IMG/VR virus record: IMGVR_UViG_3300017706_000434
Location: 1 to 50,965 of that record
Reading direction: 5' to 3' (one strand)
DNA length: 50,965 bases
Source of the DNA: a virus
This document shows positions 6,998 through 14,864 of this stretch, piece after piece (the stretch's first letter is position 1; each line of letters begins with the position of its first letter). The position numbers and the translations under genes are program-made. The notes under the pieces were generated by a model, which saw only the letters and a program-made list of their open reading frames with translations, was not told the DNA's origin and ran no database searches.

Positions 6998-7633
6998 ATG
7001 TATTTTTCTTCATTTCCAACAACAAAAGTTAATGGTGTAGAACTACTTGACATCACTCGTAAATTTAATTTAAGTGCCATATCAGATCAGGACAATGTTC
7101 TTACCTATATGAATTATAGTGTTCAAGAGGGTGAAAGGCCAGAAGACATAGCATTTTATTACTATGACGACCCTGCTCTAGCATGGTTGGTGCTATTATC
7201 TAATAATATTATTGATCCCTATACGCATTGGCCTAAGTCTACTCATGAGTTTGAGAAGTATTTAATCAGTGAGTACGAAAAAGAATCAGGAAAGACTGGA
7301 CAAGAAGTTATAAATTGGACACAGAGTAGAACAATTGGTACGAATATAGTTGAATATCGAGCAATAACTGACCCGAATATATCAGTTAATCGTAGTACAT
7401 GGCTCGAAAAGCCTCTGACAGCCGCAGAAAATCTTGTCGAACCCAAAGCTTCAGAGTATGGTACGTTTGATAATGGTAGAACAATACTAGACTTCCAGAA
7501 TGGCTATAGCCCTATTCGTATATATGACTATGAATCAGAGTTAAACGAAAGCCGCCGAAACATAAAGCTAGTAAACAAATCATTATTACCTTCTATACTA
7601 GCACAGTTAGAGACAATTCTCAATGACGGATAA
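6998..7633 (+). CDS. 53: gp53-like baseplate wedge protein
   Basis: 211 aa (T4 gp53 is 196). The pattern EGERPEDIAFYYYDDPALAW followed by LVLLSNNIIDPYTHWP (about 46-82) is the typical gp53 core, where a short LysM-like fold links wedges to the hub. It starts two bases after gp48 stops, and its last 11 nt overlap the gp27 start. In the T4 baseplate, gp53 joins the gp6-gp25 core bundle to the central hub. Confidence 0.88.
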   Translation: MYFSSFPTTKVNGVELLDITRKFNLSAISDQDNVLTYMNYSVQEGERPEDIAFYYYDDPALAWLVLLSNNIIDPYTHWPKSTHEFEKYLISEYEKESGKTGQEVINWTQSRTIGTNIVEYRAITDPNISVNRSTWLEKPLTAAENLVEPKASEYGTFDNGRTILDFQNGYSPIRIYDYESELNESRRNIKLVNKSLLPSILAQLETILNDG

Positions 7634-8987
7634 CTTATCAAACGCAGGCTATCATAAGGTCAACTACATGAGGATAAAACCCATGTATAGTGACAACGAA
7701 ACAGCGACGAGCCGCAGATTAAACAGATCAAATCTACCTGATTATATCGATGTCACAAGAGTATTGACTAATTGGTTCATTGAGGAGAGTATCGACAGCA
7801 CAGCAGTCTCGGGTTATGCGATTCTTTCTGAGTCTGACAATCTCCTTCAAGACGTTCCGCTCCGCGGAGAAGAATATATCGACATATCTTGGACAGATTT
7901 CTACGGAGTTACAAAGAAACAAACATTCTTTATATACGCAATAGAAGATATCAAACCAGGAAGCAGTATTAATGATCGAATGGTGCAATATACATTAAAG
8001 TTTACAACAGCACAAAAGCTTATATCAGACACTAAAGAGATAAGAAGATCATTCAATAAGCAGAAAGTATCTGATATAGCTAAAGCCATATACGAAGAAT
8101 ACTTTATTACTGGCAATAAAGACTTAGATAAAGAGATAGAAGTAGAAGAAACAGATGGAGAACAGACTGTAGTCATACCTAATCTAAGGCCAGATGCCGC
8201 AATGCAGTTTTTATCTAGAAGAGCCTATAGTAGTAAGAATAAAACATCTTTATATAGATTCTTTGAGACAAGAGAGAAGTATTATTTCTGTACGCATGAG
8301 TATCTAATCAATAAATACAGTGGTTTTGAGGGGCTGGACGCAGAGGCCAGGAATCGCTTTATTTTTAATTACCTTGTGTTAGATGACAACACAGGCACAG
8401 GCCAGTTACGGGCTCAACAAGCTATAAACGATGTGGCCTATGGCAACAAGGTGGACTCGTTCGCTGATATCAAAGAGGGTGCCTATAGACGTAACGTAGT
8501 GGAGCTTGATATCAACTACAGAACTAGGATAGCTAGGACCTATGACTACACAGATGAATACAAAGACTACAAGGCGCCAGAGGACCTAAAGCTAACACAT
8601 TCTAAAGAGTTTGTCAACCAGTATATGCCTGCCGATTTGGCACCTAGAACGACTTTGATTACTGACTTTCCGCAGATAGGCCAGAACAAAGGCACTGATA
8701 ATATGCTGAAGCCGTATCAACACTTCTATGAGAACTATACTACTAAGCCTACTGTAGAGTATCATCTAAGAAAGAATGCTTTCCAGATTACTGTGAATGG
8801 TAGACATGATCTATATCCAGGCCAAGTTATTGTATTGAACCTATATAACTTTAGTAATACATTGTCTGGTACTAAGAAGAATGATAAGCAGAGAAGCGGT
8901 AAGTATCTTGTGATGAGTGTGAATAACACCTTCTCTGGTGATGACTTTAAGCAGACGATTGTCGTAACGAAGGGTGGTTTATCATGA
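7623..8987 (+). CDS. 27: gp27-like baseplate hub protein
   Basis: 454 aa (T4 gp27 is 391). The beta-rich N-terminus with ISWTDFYGVTKKQTFFIYAI and TLKFTTAQKLISD, then a helical linker and a C-terminal domain with GRHDLYPGQVIVLNL and SGKYLVMSVNNTFSGDDF, matches the hub fold (gp27/gpD/VgrG N-terminal). Trimeric gp27 forms the torus below the tail tube and holds gp5. It overlaps gp53 (11 nt) and the next microprotein (ATGA). Codon use and GC rise visibly in 8320-8660 (for example GAGGGGCTGGACGCAGAGGC), unlike the flanks, suggesting a recombined patch. Confidence 0.82.
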   Translation: MTDNLSNAGYHKVNYMRIKPMYSDNETATSRRLNRSNLPDYIDVTRVLTNWFIEESIDSTAVSGYAILSESDNLLQDVPLRGEEYIDISWTDFYGVTKKQTFFIYAIEDIKPGSSINDRMVQYTLKFTTAQKLISDTKEIRRSFNKQKVSDIAKAIYEEYFITGNKDLDKEIEVEETDGEQTVVIPNLRPDAAMQFLSRRAYSSKNKTSLYRFFETREKYYFCTHEYLINKYSGFEGLDAEARNRFIFNYLVLDDNTGTGQLRAQQAINDVAYGNKVDSFADIKEGAYRRNVVELDINYRTRIARTYDYTDEYKDYKAPEDLKLTHSKEFVNQYMPADLAPRTTLITDFPQIGQNKGTDNMLKPYQHFYENYTTKPTVEYHLRKNAFQITVNGRHDLYPGQVIVLNLYNFSNTLSGTKKNDKQRSGKYLVMSVNNTFSGDDFKQTIVVTKGGLS

Positions 8988-9064
8988 GTCCTGACCTAAT
9001 TGGAATATTGTTAATCATATCAATAAGTTACACGATATATTTGAAACTAGAGGATAAAGATTAA
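8984..9064 (+). CDS. 26-aa membrane microprotein
   Basis: Start ATG at 8984-8986 overlaps the gp27 stop (ATGA), and TAA at 9062-9064 overlaps the gp5 start (TAATG). The product is MSPDLIGILLIISISYTIYL followed by KLEDKD. Residues about 5-20 form one hydrophobic helix with an acidic/basic tail, so a single membrane-spanning peptide is likely. Coupling at both ends is what one expects of a translated gene rather than a spacer. No known function; it could help membrane-localised hub assembly, or serve mainly to relay ribosomes from gp27 to gp5. Confidence 0.6.
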   Translation: MSPDLIGILLIISISYTIYLKLEDKD

Positions 9065-10629
9065 TGAGTGGATTTAATAACATGATGCACTTCGCTGGTG
9101 TCGTAGAAGATAATATGGATCTTACGAACAGTGGCCGTGTGAGAGTACGAGTGTTTGGTATTCATCCACCACGTGATTCTGCTGATGATGGAGATAGTGT
9201 ACCGACAGATGACTTGCCATGGGCTACTGTATTAGACGCTTCTTATGGTACATCACCAGTTATTCCTAGTGTTGGTGACTGGGTATTTGGTTTCTTTATA
9301 GACGGAAGAGAAGCACAGCAACCAGTTGTTATGGGTAGATTACCTGGTATGCATCTACAAATGCCTGGTGGTAGTGGTGAGCCTGGAGAAGATGGCTATT
9401 TACCACCAGAAGCAGTCAATAAATTCGGTAAGCCAGACTTACACAGATATCAAGGGGGTGAAGGAGCTGGCCAAGGACAGACTCTTGCTCAACGTACACT
9501 AGCAAACATTAATATAATGCAAGCAAATGGTGAGACGTTTGATGAACCACCGATTATGATGCCTGAGAATAACTATAACAATCGAGTAGTCAAGTCTAAA
9601 GACGGTGATAACTTTATTGTACTAGGATCTGGTGAAGATGGTGAGTCAAGTGATTACTTTCTTATCTCCCACTCCTCTGGCTCTGTATTCCAGATAGATG
9701 CGAATGGTACTATCTTTGTTAAAGCATTTGCTGACAAGTATAACACAACTCAGGGTATTGAGTCAAACTATGTGAGAGGTTCACAGCACAGTACGATAGA
9801 TGAAGACTATACATTAAAGGTTGGTAAGTCTGGTAAGATATGTGTGAATGGCCGATTGGATATCGAGTGTACAGACTTTAATGTACGTGCCGCTAGAAAC
9901 ATTAATCTCGATGCGGGGGTGAAAGTTAATGTATCTGGTGCTGGTATAGGAATGTTTGCTTCAGCAGATGATATCAACCTAGTTGCACACACGAATCTAA
10001 AAGCATTAACAACTCTAGGCGGTATGTACTTTAAGTGCTTATCACCAGGTATACCAGGAGTCAGTGGAGGTGGTGATTTCCATGTTGACTCATATAAGAC
10101 AAATCTGTATAGTATATCATATACGAAGATACACAGCACAGGTACACCAGCAATATCTACACAAACATTACCGTATCCTGACGTAGGCCATCTTGGTGTA
10201 GACATTAGTAGTAAGACATCTATGAGAATAGACTCATTAGCTACGATGAACATCAATGCAACAGGTATTCTAGGCATAAACAGTGGTGCCGCACTTGGTA
10301 TTAAGAGTGTTGGTACATTAGACATTCATTCAACAGCACAGCTTGGAATTGGTGCTGGTGCACTTCTGAATCTAGACGGGACACTAGTCAATGTAGGTAA
10401 TGGAACAGCAAGTGCTACAGGTGGACTAGCAACTGGTTCAGTGACATCATCTATAGCACCGCAGTTAGTACAGAAGACACTAGGAGCAGTACCTAATATA
10501 TCAATCGAGTTAGCAAAAGCAGTAGCACCACAAGAGATCACAAACGTAGTGAATCCCGAGATGCCAGTTCAGACGAAGAGATGGTGGCATCCTATTACTA
10601 GCTTCATGCGATCAGATGATGATGAATAA
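9064..10629 (+). CDS. 5: gp5-like baseplate hub / spike protein without lysozyme domain
   Basis: 521 aa (T4 gp5 is 575). The N-terminal OB-fold domain is seen in GVVEDNMDLTNSGRVRVRVF (about 12-31) and PSVGDWVFGFFIDG, as in gp5/VgrG proteins. From about 170 to the end there are repeated short beta strands (SGSVFQIDANGTIFVKA, NINLDAGVKVNVSGAG, MNINATGILGINSGAALGIK) typical of the triple-stranded beta-helix spike. The central T4-lysozyme domain is missing, as in marine T4-like phages. It forms the membrane-piercing needle with gp27. Cell wall digestion, if any, must come from another protein, perhaps the next gene. Confidence 0.85.
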   Translation: MSGFNNMMHFAGVVEDNMDLTNSGRVRVRVFGIHPPRDSADDGDSVPTDDLPWATVLDASYGTSPVIPSVGDWVFGFFIDGREAQQPVVMGRLPGMHLQMPGGSGEPGEDGYLPPEAVNKFGKPDLHRYQGGEGAGQGQTLAQRTLANINIMQANGETFDEPPIMMPENNYNNRVVKSKDGDNFIVLGSGEDGESSDYFLISHSSGSVFQIDANGTIFVKAFADKYNTTQGIESNYVRGSQHSTIDEDYTLKVGKSGKICVNGRLDIECTDFNVRAARNINLDAGVKVNVSGAGIGMFASADDINLVAHTNLKALTTLGGMYFKCLSPGIPGVSGGGDFHVDSYKTNLYSISYTKIHSTGTPAISTQTLPYPDVGHLGVDISSKTSMRIDSLATMNINATGILGINSGAALGIKSVGTLDIHSTAQLGIGAGALLNLDGTLVNVGNGTASATGGLATGSVTSSIAPQLVQKTLGAVPNISIELAKAVAPQEITNVVNPEMPVQTKRWWHPITSFMRSDDDE

Positions 10630-10632
10630 ATA
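10625..10632 (+). promoter_or_regulatory. Possible weak late promoter (AATAAATA)
   Basis: One mismatch from TATAAATA, overlapping the gp5 stop region, about 95 nt before the 643-aa gene. The spacing is longer than at the exact late promoters, so this is a weak call. Confidence 0.25.
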
Positions 10633-10672
10633 TACTAGGTGGGATGGAACAAATCCTTTAGTTGCCACTACT

Positions 10673-10700
10673 ATTATAACATAAATTTGCCGTTTGTCAA
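10673..10700 (-). promoter_or_regulatory. Consensus sigma70-type promoter, antisense to gp5
   Basis: On the minus strand: TTGACA (10700-10695), a 16-nt spacer, then TATAAT (10678-10673), all 12 bases matching consensus. Transcription would start near 10666 and run leftwards, first through the 40-nt end of the gap and then antisense to gp5. The predicted leader contains short complementary segments (GGAU/AUCC). No convincing ORF or RNA gene was found downstream. The 98-nt gap 10630-10727 holds nothing else I can recognise. Confidence 0.5.
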
Positions 10701-10727
10701 CAATTAATTTAAAGAAAAGAGAGTAAT

Positions 10728-12659
10728 ATGTCCATACAATGCGATAACACAACAGCGATAGTTAGCGGGTTCTCATTAGAGGCTGCACCGATTGCTGGTG
10801 AGTTAATCGATTTATCAGCACTATTAGCAGAAGCAGATCCGCTTGATAGTGTACAGATAGATCGTGCCACTGCTGTAGGCATTACAGACGGCTTAAATAA
10901 CTTCATACTATCAACAGCTAACTTAGATGCATTTCCTACACTCAAAGAAAGATTTGGTCAATTCCCGCTCACATATACTGAAGTAGCAGGTTATATGCTC
11001 AACAACAATGTGAACGGTGCTGATGTACTAGATTCTATTAACAAGTATGACTCTACTCTGGGACCAGAAGTTACGTTGACTAATACACTATCTGATCTAG
11101 ACTTATTCTATAATACTAACTATGGTGCTTCTATAGCTGGTGGTCTTTGTGGCTCATTTGGTAACACATTGATGCAACTGATAGGTCTATTCAGCTTGAT
11201 AGACTCTACCGCAACTAAACTAGCAAACTTGGATATAAAGCATCTAGATCCAGCTAAACTAGCAACTGCTATAGCAGAGAAGTTAAAGCTTAAGGCCATT
11301 AAAGATAAGTTACTTGAGATTATAGACAAACTCATTGAGAAGATAAAGAAGAAAGTTAAGGATGCCATTGAGTCTGCTATAGACACAGTTAAAGGTTTTG
11401 TTGGAGATCCAAAGGGTACATTACTTAAACATCTAGATAAGATTCGAACTGAAGTAGAAGAGTTCTTCTCTAGTGATACAGTTAATCGTATTAGAGCCAA
11501 CGTAGAAGCATTCATTGCTGAGATGGTCGCTATGTTTGAGGCACCTACTATTGCTAACGTACAGTTAATGATGTATAAGCTTTGTAGCTTTACTGAGACA
11601 ATCACTGGAATACTATTTGGACCTGCTGATGAAGTTGCTGAGATAGCTAAGACTGCTGAGAAAGAGAAAGCAGTTATCGATACAGTAGAGAAGATAGAGC
11701 AAGCTAACGCAGAAAAGGCTGGTGCCATACGAGTAGAGAAAGAAGTTGCTGAAGAGATTAAAGAGAAGTCTGCTGATAAGATCAACGAAGCCGCAAATGA
11801 TAATAATCCAAATCGCTATGTTGAACGAGTAGGTATTAAGAATGCTCGTGGTCAGACTTCATCATTTAGAGAAGAAGTAAAGTATCGTCAGCCTGGTGAT
11901 CTAGGCTATATAGATCCTTCTACTGGTACTCTGTCTATACCTACTAATGTTGATTATATCACAAGCAGTAAACTTACTGATCAAGAAATAGACGCTATCA
12001 GTAAGATAGATGAGAACGGCTTCGGGCCAACTAGACTCATTACATTCAGTGATGCAGTAATCAAAGGCAAGCAGTGGAAGGGTATTGACAATTCTGTGCT
12101 TGCTAAGTTACTTAGATTATCACAGTTAAGTGGTGAGAAGTATGTACTAAGACAAGGTACTGTCATTGCAGTAACGAATAGATACTCTGCTCAAGAGTAT
12201 AATAATGTTAAGAAGCAAGGTGCCTCTATGTATCATCATAAGTATTCTGGCTTTGCTGTAGAGTTAAACGTAGAAGATAGTGTACGAGATAAGACCATTA
12301 TAGCCGCTAGTAGAGCAGGCTTCACTGGCATTTCTGTGGGTAAGACGTATCTTAGACTTCATGTGGGTGCTCGTGAAGGTGCTGTAGCAACACAAAGTAA
12401 CACACGCTGGAAGAAAGATGAGAGATTTGATGACACTATGGCCGAGCATTATACTGCTATGATGACTACACATCGTGTAGATGGCTATAGAAAGAAGAGA
12501 AAAGCTGATGAAGACTTCCGATTCTTTGATAAGTCTACACACAAAGAGAAAGAAAACAATGATGGCACGTTTAGCTTTGTAGATAATAATAGCATACTAG
12601 GTACTAATAGTCAAGAAGAATCTTCGCAACCATTTAGTCTACTAAGGCCAGAGAGTTAG
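10728..12659 (+). CDS. Baseplate-associated protein with M15-peptidase-like C-terminal domain
   Basis: 643 aa. The N-terminal 150 residues are unassigned. Residues about 180-260 are Lys-rich amphipathic helices (coiled-coil-like) and 300-360 are a charged helical stretch. The C-terminal domain (about 440-560) resembles M15/VanY-like DD-peptidases: a strand, then ASMYHHKYSGFAVEL (499-513), like the SxHxxGxAxD zinc motif, and TYLRLHVG with H545, like the closing HVD motif. Possible ligands are H503 or H504, E512 (Asp in the family) and H545. The changes leave activity uncertain. Lying just after a lysozyme-less gp5, it is a candidate for the missing peptidoglycan-cutting function, or a pseudoenzyme with a structural role. 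SD AAAAGAGAG precedes the ATG. Confidence 0.5.
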   Translation: MSIQCDNTTAIVSGFSLEAAPIAGELIDLSALLAEADPLDSVQIDRATAVGITDGLNNFILSTANLDAFPTLKERFGQFPLTYTEVAGYMLNNNVNGADVLDSINKYDSTLGPEVTLTNTLSDLDLFYNTNYGASIAGGLCGSFGNTLMQLIGLFSLIDSTATKLANLDIKHLDPAKLATAIAEKLKLKAIKDKLLEIIDKLIEKIKKKVKDAIESAIDTVKGFVGDPKGTLLKHLDKIRTEVEEFFSSDTVNRIRANVEAFIAEMVAMFEAPTIANVQLMMYKLCSFTETITGILFGPADEVAEIAKTAEKEKAVIDTVEKIEQANAEKAGAIRVEKEVAEEIKEKSADKINEAANDNNPNRYVERVGIKNARGQTSSFREEVKYRQPGDLGYIDPSTGTLSIPTNVDYITSSKLTDQEIDAISKIDENGFGPTRLITFSDAVIKGKQWKGIDNSVLAKLLRLSQLSGEKYVLRQGTVIAVTNRYSAQEYNNVKKQGASMYHHKYSGFAVELNVEDSVRDKTIIAASRAGFTGISVGKTYLRLHVGAREGAVATQSNTRWKKDERFDDTMAEHYTAMMTTHRVDGYRKKRKADEDFRFFDKSTHKEKENNDGTFSFVDNNSILGTNSQEESSQPFSLLRPES

Positions 12660-12667
12660 TATAAATA
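12660..12667 (+). promoter_or_regulatory. T4-type late promoter TATAAATA for gp25 onward
   Basis: Exact TATAAATA directly after the stop of the M15-like gene, 20 nt before gp25. It would boost the wedge genes gp25-gp6-gp7-gp8. Confidence 0.7.
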
Positions 12668-12687
12668 CTCTATAAAAGGTAATAGAA

Positions 12688-13098
12688 ATGAGTTTATTAA
12701 CACCACGCACAAGATCATCAGAGTTCTTCTCTGATATCACTAGAAATTTAGATGTGATACCAGGTCGCACAGATTTGTCTCGTGTAGTCAACGAGAATGC
12801 TGTGAAAGAAAGCATCTACAATCTCATTATGACTGATCGTGGTGAGAGACTGTTTCAGCCTAATATTGGCTGTGACATAAGAGGCTCTCTGTTCGAGAAT
12901 ATAGATCCGAACAGTATACTCATATTACAAGAGAATATCAAGACTACAATCAAGACTTATGAGCCAAGATGTAATCTAAAAGCAGTAGAAGTATTTGGCG
13001 ACATAGATAAAAACGAACTAGGTGTACGAATAGTATTCAGTGTAATAAATAGCACTAATACTTCTACACTCACAATTGATCTCAATAGGGTAAGATAG
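12688..13098 (+). CDS. 25: gp25-like baseplate wedge protein
   Basis: 136 aa (T4 gp25 is 132). The GPW/gp25 family pattern is clear: NENAVKESIYNLIMTDRGER (about 35-54), then LFQPNIGCDIRGSLFENID. Gp25 forms the core bundle of each wedge with two gp6 copies and links to the sheath. It is followed by gp6 after 2 nt, the conserved T4-like order in marine phages. Confidence 0.92.
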   Translation: MSLLTPRTRSSEFFSDITRNLDVIPGRTDLSRVVNENAVKESIYNLIMTDRGERLFQPNIGCDIRGSLFENIDPNSILILQENIKTTIKTYEPRCNLKAVEVFGDIDKNELGVRIVFSVINSTNTSTLTIDLNRVR

Positions 13099-13100
13099 AA

Positions 13101-14861
13101 ATGACAGACTTGTCACCGACAACACAATTAGACTTCAACGAGACTAAAGAACAACTCAAGACGTTTCTGAAGAATCAGGATCAATTCAAAGACTTCGACT
13201 ACGAAGGCTCTAACTTGAATGTTCTTCTAGATGTACTATCATATAATACACATTATAATAGCTACTACTATAATATGATGATAGGCGAGATGTTCCTTGA
13301 TAGTGCTACTCAGCGTAATAGTGTATTGAGCCATGCAAAAGAACTAAACTATCTACCTACAAGTAGAAGAAGTTCAGCAGTCAGTGCAACTGTTAGTATC
13401 ACAGCCGCTAATTTAGATAGTAACTACTTCAGCATACCTGCGAATACTGCATTTATTGGTCGATGTGGCAACAAGACATATAACTTTCTTACGAACAAAG
13501 CACATACTGCAATTAAGAGTTCAACGAATGATAACGTCTATACTGTATCAGATGTTGATTTATTTGAAGGTCGTATTATCACTGAGATATTACCACCACA
13601 TCTTACCATAAGTAACAGCGATATAGACACTCGTAGTCTTATTGTTACTGTAAATAAAGATGATGTATACACATATAGAAGTGATATCTTTGGTGTAACA
13701 GCGACTGATAAAGTATTCTATCTACAAGCCGAGAAAGATGGTAAGTACTCAGTACAATTCGGAAGAGATAAGTTTGGTAAACAGCCAACTATCACTGATA
13801 CTATTAGCGTTACCTATAGAGTTACTAACGGGCCCTCTGCGAATGGGGTTGGCTCTTTAACGATAGGTAATTTTGGCGGCTCGTCTTCGATCAGCGTGAC
13901 TCTAGAGAATAACTCATCTGGCGGTTCTGTGGCGGAAGACATTGAGTCGATTAGAACTTTTGCTCCGAAGGCTTTGCAAGTTCAAGAAAGAGCAGTCACG
14001 AAACGAGACTATGAAGTTCTACTACGTTCTCGCTTTCCAAATATTCAAGCTATCTCTGTATATGGTGGTGATGAAGTAATACCTCCTCAGTTTGGTAAGG
14101 TCATCATCTCAGTTGATGTTACTGGTGGTCAAGGTGCGGCTGATTACGAGATTGCTAACTTTAAATCTTATCTACGAGACAAGACTCCTTTAACGATTGA
14201 GCCTGTCTTTGTTGTTGCTAAGTTCTTGTATGTTGATGCTGTAGTGAACATTAGATACGATGCTAACTTAACTACAAAGTCAGCTTCACAGATTCAGACT
14301 GAAGTGAATGATGCCATTAGTGTATATCAAGAAGAGAATCTAAGCGACTTTAATAAGACATATCGTCAATCAAGACTAGCGGCACATATAGATGCATTAG
14401 ATAGTTCAATACTCTCTACTGATATTGTGGCTAAGCCTATCATTGAGTATATCCCGATTCTGAACTTTGCTACTAGTCCGTCATTCTCATTTGAGTCTTC
14501 ACTAGTGCAACCATATCCGTTTGATGCATCAACGGGCTTTGCTACATTCAAGCCTGCTATACAATCAACTAAGTTTACAGTAGATGATAACCTTGTGTTA
14601 GCGAAAGATGATGGTAAAGGCAACATTATGCTTGTGACTGCGAATGCTGATGTTGAGAGTGTGTTTAAGTCTTCAGTTGGTACTGTTGATTATACTACAG
14701 GTGCTATCAAGTTGTCAAACTTAAATGTTAAGTCTTTCGAGGGTAAAGCAATTAAGTTCACTGCAACTACTTCGAATAAAGATATCAGACCACCTAAAGA
14801 TAGAATCATTATCATTCGTGGTGAAGATGTTACTGTAACTGTAAGTCCTCTGGAATCATAA
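13101..14861 (+). CDS. 6: gp6-like baseplate wedge protein (J-like)
   Basis: 586 aa (T4 gp6 is 660). The N-terminus shows the J/gp6 pattern: FLKNQDQFKDFDYEGSNLNV (about 17-36), LLDVLSYNTHYNSYYYNMMI, FLDSATQRNSVLSHAKELNY, and LPTSRRSS. The centre has RTFAPKALQVQERAVTKRDY, the conserved baseplate J motif. Gp6 dimers form the iris-like ring that opens when the sheath contracts. Base composition rises in GC in 13820-13990, unlike the flanks. Confidence 0.9.
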   Translation: MTDLSPTTQLDFNETKEQLKTFLKNQDQFKDFDYEGSNLNVLLDVLSYNTHYNSYYYNMMIGEMFLDSATQRNSVLSHAKELNYLPTSRRSSAVSATVSITAANLDSNYFSIPANTAFIGRCGNKTYNFLTNKAHTAIKSSTNDNVYTVSDVDLFEGRIITEILPPHLTISNSDIDTRSLIVTVNKDDVYTYRSDIFGVTATDKVFYLQAEKDGKYSVQFGRDKFGKQPTITDTISVTYRVTNGPSANGVGSLTIGNFGGSSSISVTLENNSSGGSVAEDIESIRTFAPKALQVQERAVTKRDYEVLLRSRFPNIQAISVYGGDEVIPPQFGKVIISVDVTGGQGAADYEIANFKSYLRDKTPLTIEPVFVVAKFLYVDAVVNIRYDANLTTKSASQIQTEVNDAISVYQEENLSDFNKTYRQSRLAAHIDALDSSILSTDIVAKPIIEYIPILNFATSPSFSFESSLVQPYPFDASTGFATFKPAIQSTKFTVDDNLVLAKDDGKGNIMLVTANADVESVFKSSVGTVDYTTGAIKLSNLNVKSFEGKAIKFTATTSNKDIRPPKDRIIIIRGEDVTVTVSPLES

Positions 14862-14864
14862 TAC

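Noticed and set aside
9807-10541. Minus-strand frames of 172 and 71 aa downstream of the antisense sigma70 promoter
   Set aside because: They mirror the repetitive beta-helix of gp5, have no clear SD and unusual Cys/Pro-rich composition; the promoter is more likely to make a non-coding RNA, if anything.
10640-10668. tRNA-3'-end-like stretch (GTTCCATCCCACC on the minus strand)
   Set aside because: No 5' half, no proper T-arm pairing and no matching acceptor; not enough for a tRNA remnant or attachment site.
11120-11785. 221-aa minus-strand frame within the M15-like gene
   Set aside because: Ser/Ile-rich shadow typical of a frame opposite a helical Lys/Glu-rich gene; no promoter or SD of its own.
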